NCBI GenBank assembly: GCA_038532735.1 | Contig: JBCBAC010000004.1 | Span: 186,001-250,000 of the forward strand | Reading direction: 5' to 3' | Length of the DNA stretch: 64,000 bases | Source: JAHTBL01 sp038532735 | GTDB taxonomy: Bacteria > Pseudomonadota > Alphaproteobacteria > Rhodobacterales > Rhodobacteraceae | Shown here: piece after piece, positions 18,242 to 26,790 of the stretch | How the letters are laid out: every line of letters starts with the position of its first letter | How positions within the stretch are numbered: position 1 is the first letter of the stretch | The notes under the pieces: model-generated | Seen by the model: the letters and a program-made list of their open reading frames with translations, nothing else | The model's database searches: none | Told to the model about the DNA's origin: nothing | Position numbers and translations under genes: made by a program

Positions 18242-20055
18242 TCGACTGTGACGGATTTCGCAAGATTGCGCGGCTGATCGACATCCGTGCCCTTCGCGAC
18301 CGCCGTGTGATAGGCCAGCAATTGTGCCGGCACGGCATAAAGGATCGGTGCCAGCAGCGGCGAAACAGATGGCATCTCGATCTGCTCCCACACGCCTGTG
18401 CCTCCGGCGGAAATCCCGTCCTGGTCAGAGATCAGAACGACCTTACCGTTGCGCGCCATGACCTCTTGCATGTTCGACACGGTCTTGTCGAAAAGCGGGT
18501 CCGTCGGGGCCAGTACGACCACCGGCATCTTTTTGTCGATCAAGGCGATGGGCCCGTGCTTCAACTCGCCAGAGGCATAGCCTTCTGCATGGATGTAGCT
18601 GATTTCCTTGAGTTTAAGCGCCCCCTCAAGGGCCATCGGGAACATCGCACCACGTCCCAAAAAGATCACGTCCTGCGCCTCTGCGAGTTTGCGCGCCACT
18701 TTGCGTACGGTTTTCTCGATGGTGAGCGCGTGGCTCAAAAGCCCGGGCAGGGCGCGCATTTCGCCCAGATGCGTCGCCAACGCGTCCGGCTCCAAAACAC
18801 CGCGCTGGCGCGCCGCTTCCAGTGCAAGCGTCAGCAAAACGGTCAGCTGACAGGTGAACGCTTTGGTGGAGGCCACGCCAATCTCTGTCCCGGCGAGGAT
18901 CGGCAAAGCCAGGTTGCTTTCCCGCGCGATGGAGCTTTCGGGAACATTCACCACCGACAGGATGGTATCGGCCTTTCCTTCGCAATAACGCAGCGCGGCA
19001 AGGGTATCGGCCGTCTCGCCCGATTGGCTGACGAAAAGCGCAGCCGTGCCCTTGGCAATCGGCGGCTCCCGATACCGGAACTCAGAGGCGATATCGACCT
19101 CCACCGGCAGGCGGGCGACCTGTTCGAACCAGTATTTCGCAGTCAGGCAGGCAAGGTAAGCCGTGCCGCACGCGACCATCGTCAAACGCTCGATCTTGGT
19201 GAAATCGATCGTACCGGGCAGGGTGATCGTGTCTTTCGCGCCGATGTAGAAATTCAGCGCATTGCCCAGAACCATGGGCTGTTCGGCGATCTCTTTCGCC
19301 ATAAAGTGCTTGTAGCCGCCCTTGTCCACTCCCGAAGTTTCAAGGTGAATCTCGCGCTTCTGGCGGTTGGCTAAAGTGCCGTTCTTATCGGTGATCTCAA
19401 GGCTGGTCCGGGTGACGACGGCAAAGTCGCCTTCCTCCAGATAGGTGACTTGATCGGTCATCGGGGCCAGTGCGATGGCGTCAGATCCGACAAACATTTC
19501 GCCGGCTCCATGCCCAATCGCGAGGGGGGAGCCGAGCCGCGCGGCGACGATCAGGTCTTCCTCCCCATGAAACAAAAAGCACAGCGCGAAAGCGCCTTCC
19601 AGTTTGGCCACTGTCTTGCGTGCCGCCTCAACCGGGCTGTCACCCTGTGCCAGAAAGTGATGGGCCAGCATGGCGACGGTTTCGGTGTCCGTATCCGTCT
19701 CGCTGGTGAGGCCGTGCTCGGCAAGCTCTGTGCGCAGATCACGGAAGTTCTCTATAATGCCGTTATGCACAACCGCGACGTCACCGCAGAGATGGGGGTG
19801 TGCGTTCTTGGCCGTGGGTGCGCCATGGGTGGCCCAACGGGTGTGGCCAATGCCGGACTTACCGGCAAGCGGCTCATGCACCAGCAAATCTGACAAGTTT
19901 ACCAGCTTTCCCACCGCGCGCCGCCGTTCCAGATCGCCGTCATTCACCGTGGCGATCCCTGCGCTGTCATAGCCGCGATATTCAAGCCGTTTGAGCGCCT
20001 CAACCAAGATCGGAGCTACCTCATGGGTGCCAAGAACACCTACAATACCGCACAT
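18238..20055 (-). CDS. glmS: Glutamine-fructose-6-phosphate aminotransferase (isomerizing)
   Basis: Makes glucosamine-6-phosphate, the entry step to UDP-N-acetylglucosamine for peptidoglycan and lipopolysaccharide. The protein is 605 residues. It has an N-terminal glutaminase domain starting MCGIVGVLG, with Cys2 as nucleophile after Met removal, and HTRWATHGAPT and GIIENF motifs. Two SIS sugar-isomerase domains follow (SQSGETADTL, GRGAMFPMALEGALKLKEIS), and the end is PRNLAKSVTVE. It overlaps the glmU stop by one base and the downstream repair gene by four. The usual glmS leader ribozyme of Gram-positives is absent. Confidence 0.98.
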   Translation of the reverse strand: MCGIVGVLGTHEVAPILVEALKRLEYRGYDSAGIATVNDGDLERRRAVGKLVNLSDLLVHEPLAGKSGIGHTRWATHGAPTAKNAHPHLCGDVAVVHNGIIENFRDLRTELAEHGLTSETDTDTETVAMLAHHFLAQGDSPVEAARKTVAKLEGAFALCFLFHGEEDLIVAARLGSPLAIGHGAGEMFVGSDAIALAPMTDQVTYLEEGDFAVVTRTSLEITDKNGTLANRQKREIHLETSGVDKGGYKHFMAKEIAEQPMVLGNALNFYIGAKDTITLPGTIDFTKIERLTMVACGTAYLACLTAKYWFEQVARLPVEVDIASEFRYREPPIAKGTAALFVSQSGETADTLAALRYCEGKADTILSVVNVPESSIARESNLALPILAGTEIGVASTKAFTCQLTVLLTLALEAARQRGVLEPDALATHLGEMRALPGLLSHALTIEKTVRKVARKLAEAQDVIFLGRGAMFPMALEGALKLKEISYIHAEGYASGELKHGPIALIDKKMPVVVLAPTDPLFDKTVSNMQEVMARNGKVVLISDQDGISAGGTGVWEQIEMPSVSPLLAPILYAVPAQLLAYHTAVAKGTDVDQPRNLAKSVTVE

Positions 20056-21410
20056 TATGAGACGTCCTTTTGCCGTTTTGCCTTTATCGCCTTTAACTTT
20101 TCGAACAATTTGACTGCAAAGCCTGATTTGTTCTCCTGGCGCGCGCGGGCCACCGCCAGATCGGTCGCAGGCACGTCGCGCGTGATGACGGACCCGCTTG
20201 CCGTCATCGCATCATCCCCCACCGTCACCGGTGCAACCAGCATCGTGTTCGAGCCGATGAACGCCCGCGCCCCGATCTGGGTTTTGTGCTTCAGCACGCC
20301 ATCGTAATTGCACGTGATCGTACCTGCGCCCACGTTAGAGGCCGCACCAATCGTCGCGTCGCCGATATAGCTGAGGTGGTTGACCTTCGCGCCCTCCGCG
20401 AGCGTTGCGTTCTTCAGCTCCACGAAATTGCCGATCTTCACATCCTCGGACAATTCAGTTCCCGGACGCAGACGCGCATAGGGGCCCACAACCGCACCAC
20501 GTGCCACATGGCAGCCTTCAAGATGCGAAAACGCTCGGATACGCGCGCCTGTTTCAACGGTCACGCCGGGGGCGAAGACAACATTTGGCTCGATCACGCT
20601 GTCGCGGCCCAGCACGGTATCGGCACTGAACTGGACGGTGTCGGGGGCCTGCAAAGAGACACCGTTCTCAATGGCCTGCTGGCGCATGCGGTGCTGGAAG
20701 ATACCTTGGGCGGCCGCCAGCTCGGCACGCGAGTTGATGCCGAGCGTTTCCGCTTCCGAGCAGCGCACAACACCGGCAGTCAGCCCGCGCTTTTGCGCCA
20801 GTTCCGGGATATCGGTCAGATAGTACTCTCCGGCAGCGTTCTCATTTCCTACCTCAGACAGAAGCTCAAACAGGACCCCGCAATCAGCGGCGATAACGCC
20901 GGAATTACAGAGCGTAATCGCACGCTCTTCATCCGACGCATCCTTGTACTCCACGATACGCTCCAGCGTATCGCCTTGCGTCACAAGACGGCCGTAACGC
21001 GCAGGGTCCGCCGCTTCAAAGCCCAGAACCACAACCGCGTAGTCCGCGCGGGCGGCCAGCATGGCTTCAAGCGTTTCGGGGCGGATAAAAGGCGTGTCGC
21101 CGTACAGCACCAGCGCGTCGCCTTCAAAGCCGGCTAAAGCGGCACGCGCCTGATCGACGGCATGGGCTGTGCCCAGCTGTTCGGCCTGCAAAACGACCTC
21201 GACCTCCGGATCATAGGCGTGTGCAGCAGCCTCCACTGTATCCGCGCCGTGCCCGGCCACAACCACGCGTTTCTCAGGCGAAAGGGATGCCGCGGACTGC
21301 ATCGCGTGGTGCAACAGCGGGGCGTTGCCAATCTCGTGCAGGACTTTGGGCAAGTCGGACTGCATACGCGTCCCTTTTCCGGCCGCCAATAGAATGAGTG
21401 CGGTCGCCAT
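20055..21410 (-). CDS. glmU: Bifunctional UDP-N-acetylglucosamine pyrophosphorylase / glucosamine-1-phosphate N-acetyltransferase
   Basis: Cytoplasmic bifunctional enzyme giving UDP-GlcNAc. The N-terminal nucleotidyltransferase domain has the signature LLAAGKGTRMQSDLPKVLH and YGDTPFI. The C-terminal left-handed beta-helix has hexapeptide repeats from about residue 250 (IGNFVELKNATLAEGAKVNH, YIGDATIGAASNVGAGTITC). I chose the ATG giving MATALILLAAG (451 aa), with an AGGGGCAGGC ribosome binding site, over a start 13 codons upstream. It is the first gene of the glmU-glmS-repair unit and diverges from the phosphatase gene. Confidence 0.98.
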   Translation of the reverse strand: MATALILLAAGKGTRMQSDLPKVLHEIGNAPLLHHAMQSAASLSPEKRVVVAGHGADTVEAAAHAYDPEVEVVLQAEQLGTAHAVDQARAALAGFEGDALVLYGDTPFIRPETLEAMLAARADYAVVVLGFEAADPARYGRLVTQGDTLERIVEYKDASDEERAITLCNSGVIAADCGVLFELLSEVGNENAAGEYYLTDIPELAQKRGLTAGVVRCSEAETLGINSRAELAAAQGIFQHRMRQQAIENGVSLQAPDTVQFSADTVLGRDSVIEPNVVFAPGVTVETGARIRAFSHLEGCHVARGAVVGPYARLRPGTELSEDVKIGNFVELKNATLAEGAKVNHLSYIGDATIGAASNVGAGTITCNYDGVLKHKTQIGARAFIGSNTMLVAPVTVGDDAMTASGSVITRDVPATDLAVARARQENKSGFAVKLFEKLKAIKAKRQKDVS

Positions 21411-21438
21411 GCCTGCCCCTTTTCTTTCTCTTGGCTCC

Positions 21439-21466
21439 GTTTTATCCATCCCTCAGCGCGCCGCAA
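21439..21466 (-). promoter_or_regulatory. Possible promoter of the glmU-glmS unit
   Basis: On the minus strand TTGCGG and TAAAAC are separated by 16 bases, upstream of the glmU start by about 30 bases, in the 102-base gap with the divergent phosphatase gene. The match to the sigma70 consensus is moderate. Confidence 0.3.
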
Positions 21467-21512
21467 GGGTGGGCGGATCACATCCAATTACCGAACGTGT
21501 CAGCGAGGGCCC

Positions 21513-22175
21513 ATGCGCACAGTTATTTTTGATCTCGACGGCACGTTGGCCGATACCAGCAAAGACCTGATTGCGGCTGCAAATGCCTGTTTTCAAGGGC
21601 TTGGGTTGGGTGACCTCCTGGACCCGGTTGAGGATGCGGCAACCGCTTTTGCGGGCGGGCGCGCCATGTTGCGGCTGGGGTTTGAGCGGGTGGGTGCCTA
21701 TGGCGAGGACGAGGTAGACCGCCAATACCCCGTGCTGCTGGACGCCTATGCCGAGGATATCGACCGTCATACGGTGCTTTATCCCGGCACAATGGACGCG
21801 GTGGAGCGCTTGAAATCCAAGGGCTATGCCGTCGCGATCTGCACAAACAAGCCCGAAGGTCTGGCCGAAACGCTGATGCAGCGCCTCGGCGTGCGGGATG
21901 CGTTTGGTGCATTGGTGGGCGCAGATACGCTGCCCGTCCGCAAACCCGATCCCGCGCCCTTTTTCGAGGCGGTCGACCGTGTGGGTGGCACGCGCACAGC
22001 GTCGCTCCTTGTCGGCGACACGGTGACGGATCGCAAAACCTCTGCCGCGGCGGGTGTGCCGTCGGTGCTGGTGACCTTCGGGCCAACGGGGCGCGACGTG
22101 GCCGATCTGCAGCCAGAGGCGCTGCTGGATCATTATGACGATCTGGACGCAATCGTCGCTGGGCTTATTGGTTGA
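21513..22175 (+). CDS. gph: Phosphoglycolate phosphatase-like HAD hydrolase
   Basis: A 220-residue haloacid dehalogenase-superfamily phosphatase. Motif I is FDLDGTLADT, with the nucleophile Asp; motif II lies in ICTNKP, motif III around RKPDPAPFF, and motif IV is VGDTVTDRKTS. The cap domain lies between motifs I and II. The family role is dephosphorylation of 2-phosphoglycolate, an oxygenation and DNA-repair by-product, though HAD substrate range is broad. It is divergent from glmU. The 98 bases after it hold no visible gene. Confidence 0.85.
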   Translation: MRTVIFDLDGTLADTSKDLIAAANACFQGLGLGDLLDPVEDAATAFAGGRAMLRLGFERVGAYGEDEVDRQYPVLLDAYAEDIDRHTVLYPGTMDAVERLKSKGYAVAICTNKPEGLAETLMQRLGVRDAFGALVGADTLPVRKPDPAPFFEAVDRVGGTRTASLLVGDTVTDRKTSAAAGVPSVLVTFGPTGRDVADLQPEALLDHYDDLDAIVAGLIG

Positions 22176-22273
22176 CGGGCGCGCTGCCCCCACACCCAAA
22201 CCCTCATTTGCGACCGCCCAATGTCGCCTCTCCGCATTGACGGGATCGCCCAATCGGGCGCACACTCCGACCT

Positions 22274-23473
22274 ATGACAGAGATTTTTACCGGCAGTTTC
22301 ACCCAGCAAGAACCGATCCCGGACGAGGGGATCGCCGCCGCGCTTGATGTCCTGCGCCACGGGCGGTTGCACCGCTATAACACGGTCCCCGATGAAGTGG
22401 CGGAAGCTGATCTTCTGGAGCAGGAATTCGCAGCACTTATGGGTGCGAAATACGCGCTTGCCGTCGCCTCTGGCGGCTACGCGATGGCGACTGCGCTACG
22501 CGCCTGCGGGATTTTGGCAGGTGACAAGGTGCTCTCAAACGCGTTCACACTTGCCCCGGTGCCGGGCGCGATTGCGAGTGTTGGCGCGACGCCTGTTTTC
22601 GTGGGCGTCACCGAAGATCTGACCATTGATCTGGAGGATCTGGAGGCAAAGGCCGATCAGGCGCGGGTCCTCCTACTTAGCCATATGCGCGGGCATATCT
22701 GCGACATGGACGCGGTCATGGCGCTTTGCACTGCGCGCGGCATCACGGTGATTGAGGATTGCGCCCATACGATGGGCGCGAAATGGAATGGCACTTGGTC
22801 CGGGCGTCACGGCGCCTTGGGCTGCTATTCCTGCCAAACCTATAAGCACGTCAATTCGGGAGAGGGGGGCTTTCTTGTTGGCGACGATCCCGAACTGATG
22901 GCGCGCGCCACGATGCTGTCGGGCAGTTATATGATGTATGGTCGCCACGGTGCGGGGCCTGCGCCCGAGATCTATGAGGATATCCGACTGCAAACCCCCA
23001 ATATTTCCGGCCGGATGGATAACTTGCGCGCCGCGATCCTGCGCCCGCAACTGCGCGATCTCCAGCGCCAATGCGACCGCTGGAATGATCGCTATCGGGT
23101 GGTCGAAGAGGGGCTTGCGAACACCCCCGGCCTCTATCTGCCGCATCGGCCAGAGGCGGAAGAGTATGTGATGTCGTCCTTCCAGTTTCTGTTGCTCGAC
23201 TGGGACCCGATCGCCATCCGCCGCGTGATTGCGGGCTGTCTGAACCGTGGGGTAGAGCTTAAGTGGTTCGGGGCCGAAGACCCTGTTGCGTTCACCTCGA
23301 AATATGACAGCTGGCGCTACGCGAACCCGCAACCCATGCCCAAGACCGACCGTGTTTTGCATGGCATTCTGGACATGCGCTTGCCGTTGACCTTCAGCCT
23401 CGAGGACTGCGCCTTGATCGCGCGGATCATCCGCGACGAGGTGGGGCGCGCCTATCAGATGGCTGCGGAATGA
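22274..23473 (+). CDS. DegT/DnrJ/EryC1/StrS-type PLP-dependent aminotransferase
   Basis: A 399-residue protein of the sugar-aminotransferase superfamily. The PLP-binding lysine is predicted at residue 191 in CQTYKHVNSGEGGFLV, and the cofactor aspartate lies in VIEDCAHTMGA. The conserved start is GRLHRYNTVPDEVAEADLLE. Members transaminate keto-sugars or related carbonyl compounds. No nucleotide-sugar genes are nearby, so the substrate is unknown. It ends right before the promoter of the leucine cluster and seems to be transcribed separately. Confidence 0.85.
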   Translation: MTEIFTGSFTQQEPIPDEGIAAALDVLRHGRLHRYNTVPDEVAEADLLEQEFAALMGAKYALAVASGGYAMATALRACGILAGDKVLSNAFTLAPVPGAIASVGATPVFVGVTEDLTIDLEDLEAKADQARVLLLSHMRGHICDMDAVMALCTARGITVIEDCAHTMGAKWNGTWSGRHGALGCYSCQTYKHVNSGEGGFLVGDDPELMARATMLSGSYMMYGRHGAGPAPEIYEDIRLQTPNISGRMDNLRAAILRPQLRDLQRQCDRWNDRYRVVEEGLANTPGLYLPHRPEAEEYVMSSFQFLLLDWDPIAIRRVIAGCLNRGVELKWFGAEDPVAFTSKYDSWRYANPQPMPKTDRVLHGILDMRLPLTFSLEDCALIARIIRDEVGRAYQMAAE

Positions 23474-23474
23474 T

Positions 23475-23502
23475 TTGACGGAATCGCTTTCGCGGCTATA
23501 AA
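23475..23502 (+). promoter_or_regulatory. Sigma70-like promoter of the leucine-degradation operon
   Basis: TTGACG (23475-23480) and TATAAA (23497-23502) with a 16-base spacer lie immediately after the aminotransferase stop and 36 bases before the ivd start. Both hexamers match the consensus at five of six positions (TTGACA, TATAAT), which is unusually good for this GC-rich sequence. The expected transcription start falls inside the dyad at 23503-23516. Confidence 0.65.
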
Positions 23503-23516
23503 TGAACAAGCGTTCA
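23503..23516. promoter_or_regulatory. Operator-like dyad TGAAC-AAGC-GTTCA overlapping the ivd transcription start
   Basis: A perfect 5-bp inverted repeat with a 4-base centre directly downstream of the -10 box. The position is that of a repressor site blocking initiation, and the pattern resembles sites used by TetR/AcrR-type acyl-CoA-responsive repressors. No regulator gene is in the window. This is the likely control point for the whole liu operon. Confidence 0.6.
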
Positions 23517-23538
23517 ATAAGCGCGAGGGAGGATTGCA

Positions 23539-24702
23539 ATGTTCATGGCGTCGATGAAGTTCGACCTTGGCGAGGATGTCGAGGCGCTGCGCGAGATGGT
23601 GCATCGCTGGGCGCAGGAGCGCGTCAAGCCGATGGCCGCCGAGATTGACCAAAAAAACGCTTTCCCCTCAGAGCTTTGGCGCGAGATGGGCGAGCTGGGC
23701 CTTCTGGGCATCACCGTCGATGAAGAACACGGCGGTGCGGGCATGTCCTACCTCGCCCATACTGTCGCGATTGAGGAAATCGCGCGGGCGTCGGCGTCGG
23801 TCTCGCTGTCTTATGGCGCGCATTCGAACCTGTGTGTGAACCAGATCAAGCTGAACGGGACCCCCGAGCAGAAGGCAAAATACCTGCCGCGCTTGATTTC
23901 GGGGGAGCATGTCGGCGCGTTAGCGATGAGCGAAGCCGGGGCCGGGTCTGATGTCGTCTCCATGAAGCTGCGCGCCGAAAAGCGCAATGATCACTACAGG
24001 TTAAACGGAAATAAATACTGGATTACGAACGGACCGGACGCGGATACGCTGGTGGTTTATGCCAAGACCGATCCGGATGCAGGCTCCAAGGGGATCACCG
24101 CTTTTTTGATCGAGAAAGAGATGACGGGGTTCAGCACGTCGCCCCATTTCGACAAGCTGGGGATGCGCGGCTCCAACACGGCTGAGCTGATTTTCGAGGA
24201 CGTTGAGGTCCCGTTTGAGAATGTGCTCGGCGAAGAGGGGCGCGGGGTGCAGGTGCTTATGTCCGGTCTTGACTATGAACGTGTCGTGCTTGCGGGCATC
24301 GGCACCGGCATCATGGCCGCCTGTCTGGACGCAATCATGCCCTATATGGCCGAACGTAAGCAATTCGGCGAACCCATTGGAAACTTTCAATTAATGCAGG
24401 GTAAGCTCGCAGATATGTATACCGCGATGAACTCTGCCCGCGCGTATGTCTATGAGGTCGCCAAGGCCTGCGATCGGGGCGAGGTGACCCGTCAGGATGC
24501 GGCCGCTTGCGTGCTTTACGCCTCGGAAGAGGCGATGAAGCAGGCCCATCAGGCGGTTCAGGCCATGGGCGGAGCGGGCTTTTTGAACGACAGCCCCGTT
24601 GCCCGCATCTTCCGTGACGCCAAGCTGATGGAGATTGGCGCAGGCACATCTGAGATCCGCCGGATGCTGGTCGGTCGCGAGATGATGGGAACCATGCTGT
24701 GA
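23539..24702 (+). CDS. ivd: Isovaleryl-CoA dehydrogenase
   Basis: FAD-dependent acyl-CoA dehydrogenase converting isovaleryl-CoA to 3-methylcrotonyl-CoA in leucine breakdown. Visible are ALAMSEAGAGSDVVSM and YWITNGPDADTLVVYAKT (FAD/substrate contacts), and the catalytic glutamate at residue 247 in GLDYERVVLAG. That location on helix G is diagnostic of isovaleryl-CoA and long-chain dehydrogenases. Other signatures are KQFGEPIGNFQLMQGKLADM and IGAGTSEIRRMLVGRE. Start: ATG with a GAGGGAGG ribosome binding site; MASMKF three codons in is an alternative. It is the first gene of the cluster and overlaps mccB. Confidence 0.96.
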   Translation: MFMASMKFDLGEDVEALREMVHRWAQERVKPMAAEIDQKNAFPSELWREMGELGLLGITVDEEHGGAGMSYLAHTVAIEEIARASASVSLSYGAHSNLCVNQIKLNGTPEQKAKYLPRLISGEHVGALAMSEAGAGSDVVSMKLRAEKRNDHYRLNGNKYWITNGPDADTLVVYAKTDPDAGSKGITAFLIEKEMTGFSTSPHFDKLGMRGSNTAELIFEDVEVPFENVLGEEGRGVQVLMSGLDYERVVLAGIGTGIMAACLDAIMPYMAERKQFGEPIGNFQLMQGKLADMYTAMNSARAYVYEVAKACDRGEVTRQDAAACVLYASEEAMKQAHQAVQAMGGAGFLNDSPVARIFRDAKLMEIGAGTSEIRRMLVGREMMGTML

Positions 24703-26303
24703 AGCTGAAATCCCAAGCGCTGCCCGCATCGGAGGCGTTTCAAGTCAACCGCGCCGCGCATCTCGAGGCTTTGACCGTCGTGCAAGAGGCCGCCGCTTTA
24801 GCCGCTGCTGGTGGCGGTCAGAAGGCGCGGGATCGGCATTTGAGCCGTGGCAAGATGCTGCCGCGCGACCGGGTTGCGGGGCTTTTGGACCCCGGATCGC
24901 CCTTTCTAGAGGTTGGTGCCACCGCAGCACACGGGCTCTACGACGGGGCCGCCCCTTGTGCGGGCGTGATTGCGGGTGTGGGCCGTGTGCAGGGCCAAGA
25001 GGTAATGGTCATTTGCAACGATGCCACGGTGAAAGGTGGCACTTACTACCCCATGACCGTTAAGAAACACCTAAGAGCGCAAGAAATTGCCGAAGAATGT
25101 CGCCTGCCTTGCGTCTATTTGGTCGATTCCGGGGGCGCAAACCTGCCCAATCAGGACGAGGTGTTCCCGGATCGCGACCATTTTGGGCGGATTTTCTACA
25201 ACCAAGCGCAGATGAGTGCGAAGGGCATCCCGCAGATCGCGGTGGTGATGGGCTCCTGCACGGCGGGTGGGGCGTATGTGCCCGCGATGTCAGATGTGAC
25301 GATCATCGTGAAGGATCAGGGCACGATCTTTCTGGCCGGTCCCCCGCTTGTGAAAGCCGCGACCGGAGAGGTCGTGACCGCCGAGGATCTGGGCGGCGGC
25401 GACGTGCATACGCGGCTGTCGGGTGTGGCTGACTATCTGGCCGAAGATGACGCCCATGCCCTTGCGCTTGCCCGCCGTGCGATTGGATCACTTAACCACG
25501 ATAAGCCCTTGAGCGTGCAGTGGGAAACGCCGGAAGACCCGGCCTATGACCCCGAGGAATTGCTGGGCGTTGTCCCTGCCGATTTGCGCACGCCTTACGA
25601 CATCCGCGAAGTAATTGCGCGGGTCGTGGATGGCTCTCGCTTCGATGAATTCAAAGCCCGGTTTGGGGAGACGCTGGTCACGGGCTTCGCCCATATCAAC
25701 GGCTGCCCCGTGGGGATCATCGCCAATAATGGCGTACTCTTTTCCGAGGCCGCGCAGAAGGGTGCGCATTTCGTGGAATTGTGCTCGCAACGCAAAATCC
25801 CGCTGGTGTTTTTGCAGAACATCACGGGCTTTATGGTGGGCCGGAAATACGAGAATGAGGGCATCGCGCGGCATGGTGCGAAGATGGTGACGGCGGTCGC
25901 AACGACCGCTGTGCCCAAGATCACGATGGTTGTCGGCGGTTCTTTCGGTGCTGGAAATTATGGAATGGCAGGAAGGGCTTATCAGCCGAACTTCATGTGG
26001 TCCTGGCCCAATTCCCGCATCTCGGTGATGGGCGGTGAGCAGGCGGCGGGGGTTTTGGCGACGGTCAAGCGCGATGCGTTGGAGCGGGCGGGCGAAAACT
26101 GGTCAGCTCAGGAAGAAGCGGCGTTCAAGGCGCCGACCATTGCGATGTTCGAGCAGCAGTCGCATCCGCTTTATGCCAGCGCAAGGCTTTGGGATGATGG
26201 GATAATTGACCCGCGCAAAGCGCGTGATGTGCTGAGCCTGAGCCTGTCCGCTGCCCTGAACGCACCCATTGAGGACACGCGATTTGGCGTGTTTCGGATG
26301 TGA
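24699..26303 (+). CDS. mccB: Methylcrotonyl-CoA carboxylase, carboxyltransferase (beta) subunit
   Basis: Transfers the carboxyl group from carboxybiotin to 3-methylcrotonyl-CoA, giving 3-methylglutaconyl-CoA. The 534-residue carboxyltransferase has crotonase-fold landmarks LPCVYLVDSGGANLPNQDEV, MGSCTAGGAYVPAMSD, FLAGPPLVKAATGEVV and FLQNITGFMVGRKYENEGIA. AGRAYQPNFMWSWPNSRISV and GGEQAAGVLATV lie near the end. These fit MCC beta rather than propionyl-CoA carboxylase. The GTG start overlaps the ivd stop (GTGA), indicating translational coupling. A 79-base gap without a gene separates it from the ASCH gene. Confidence 0.96.
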   Translation: MKLKSQALPASEAFQVNRAAHLEALTVVQEAAALAAAGGGQKARDRHLSRGKMLPRDRVAGLLDPGSPFLEVGATAAHGLYDGAAPCAGVIAGVGRVQGQEVMVICNDATVKGGTYYPMTVKKHLRAQEIAEECRLPCVYLVDSGGANLPNQDEVFPDRDHFGRIFYNQAQMSAKGIPQIAVVMGSCTAGGAYVPAMSDVTIIVKDQGTIFLAGPPLVKAATGEVVTAEDLGGGDVHTRLSGVADYLAEDDAHALALARRAIGSLNHDKPLSVQWETPEDPAYDPEELLGVVPADLRTPYDIREVIARVVDGSRFDEFKARFGETLVTGFAHINGCPVGIIANNGVLFSEAAQKGAHFVELCSQRKIPLVFLQNITGFMVGRKYENEGIARHGAKMVTAVATTAVPKITMVVGGSFGAGNYGMAGRAYQPNFMWSWPNSRISVMGGEQAAGVLATVKRDALERAGENWSAQEEAAFKAPTIAMFEQQSHPLYASARLWDDGIIDPRKARDVLSLSLSAALNAPIEDTRFGVFRM

Positions 26304-26382
26304 GCACAGGACATACAGATCGGATATGTATCCAATGCAGATCGCATGCAGACCCGGTACATAGATTTTCAGGACGCACATT

Positions 26383-26790
26383 ATGAACCTTCAGGACCTT
26401 ATCGACGCCAACCCGGACGCAGACACGTTTCGTTTCGGCGACAGCGAGACGTTGTGTAACGAAATCTTAGCACTTGTGCGCTCTGGTCGGAAAACGGCGA
26501 CATGCGAAGCGATGGAGGTGTATGAGGGCGATGATGTGATGCCGCGGGTCAGGCGGCGCGATATTGCGCTCAACTGGGACGGCACGCCTGCGGTGATGCT
26601 GGAAACAGTCGAGGTTACGCAGCGCAAATTTTCCGAGATGGATGAGGAATTCGTTGCCGCCCAGGGCGAGTTCCGCGATCTGGAGCACTGGCGCAAAGGC
26701 TATACCGCGTATTTCAAGCGCAACGGGATGTTCAAGCCGGACATGCTGCTGATGTGCGAGCGGTTCCGGCTGATCGAGGATTACGCCTGA
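26383..26790 (+). CDS. ASCH domain protein
   Basis: A 135-residue protein whose sequence (TFRFGDSETLCNEILALV, SGRKTATCEAMEVYEGD, GTPAVMLETVEVTQRKF, MLLMCERFRLIE) matches the ASCH domain, a beta-barrel related to PUA and proposed to bind RNA or modified nucleosides. Some members hydrolyse N4-acetylcytidine. The GRKTAT lysine/threonine block is the typical pocket motif. It sits inside the leucine operon between mccB and mccA, and its stop overlaps the mccA start by one base (TGATG), so it is translated as part of the operon. Its role there is unknown. Confidence 0.85.
   Translation: MNLQDLIDANPDADTFRFGDSETLCNEILALVRSGRKTATCEAMEVYEGDDVMPRVRRRDIALNWDGTPAVMLETVEVTQRKFSEMDEEFVAAQGEFRDLEHWRKGYTAYFKRNGMFKPDMLLMCERFRLIEDYA

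Noticed and set aside
18182..20100. Search for a glmS ribozyme or sRNA-target leader at glmS
   Set aside because: glmS starts inside the glmU stop, leaving no leader for such an element.
26304..26382. ATGCAGA direct repeats and ACATA/TATGT dyad before the ASCH gene, considered as an operator
   Set aside because: The matches are short and not clearly symmetric; not distinguishable from chance.
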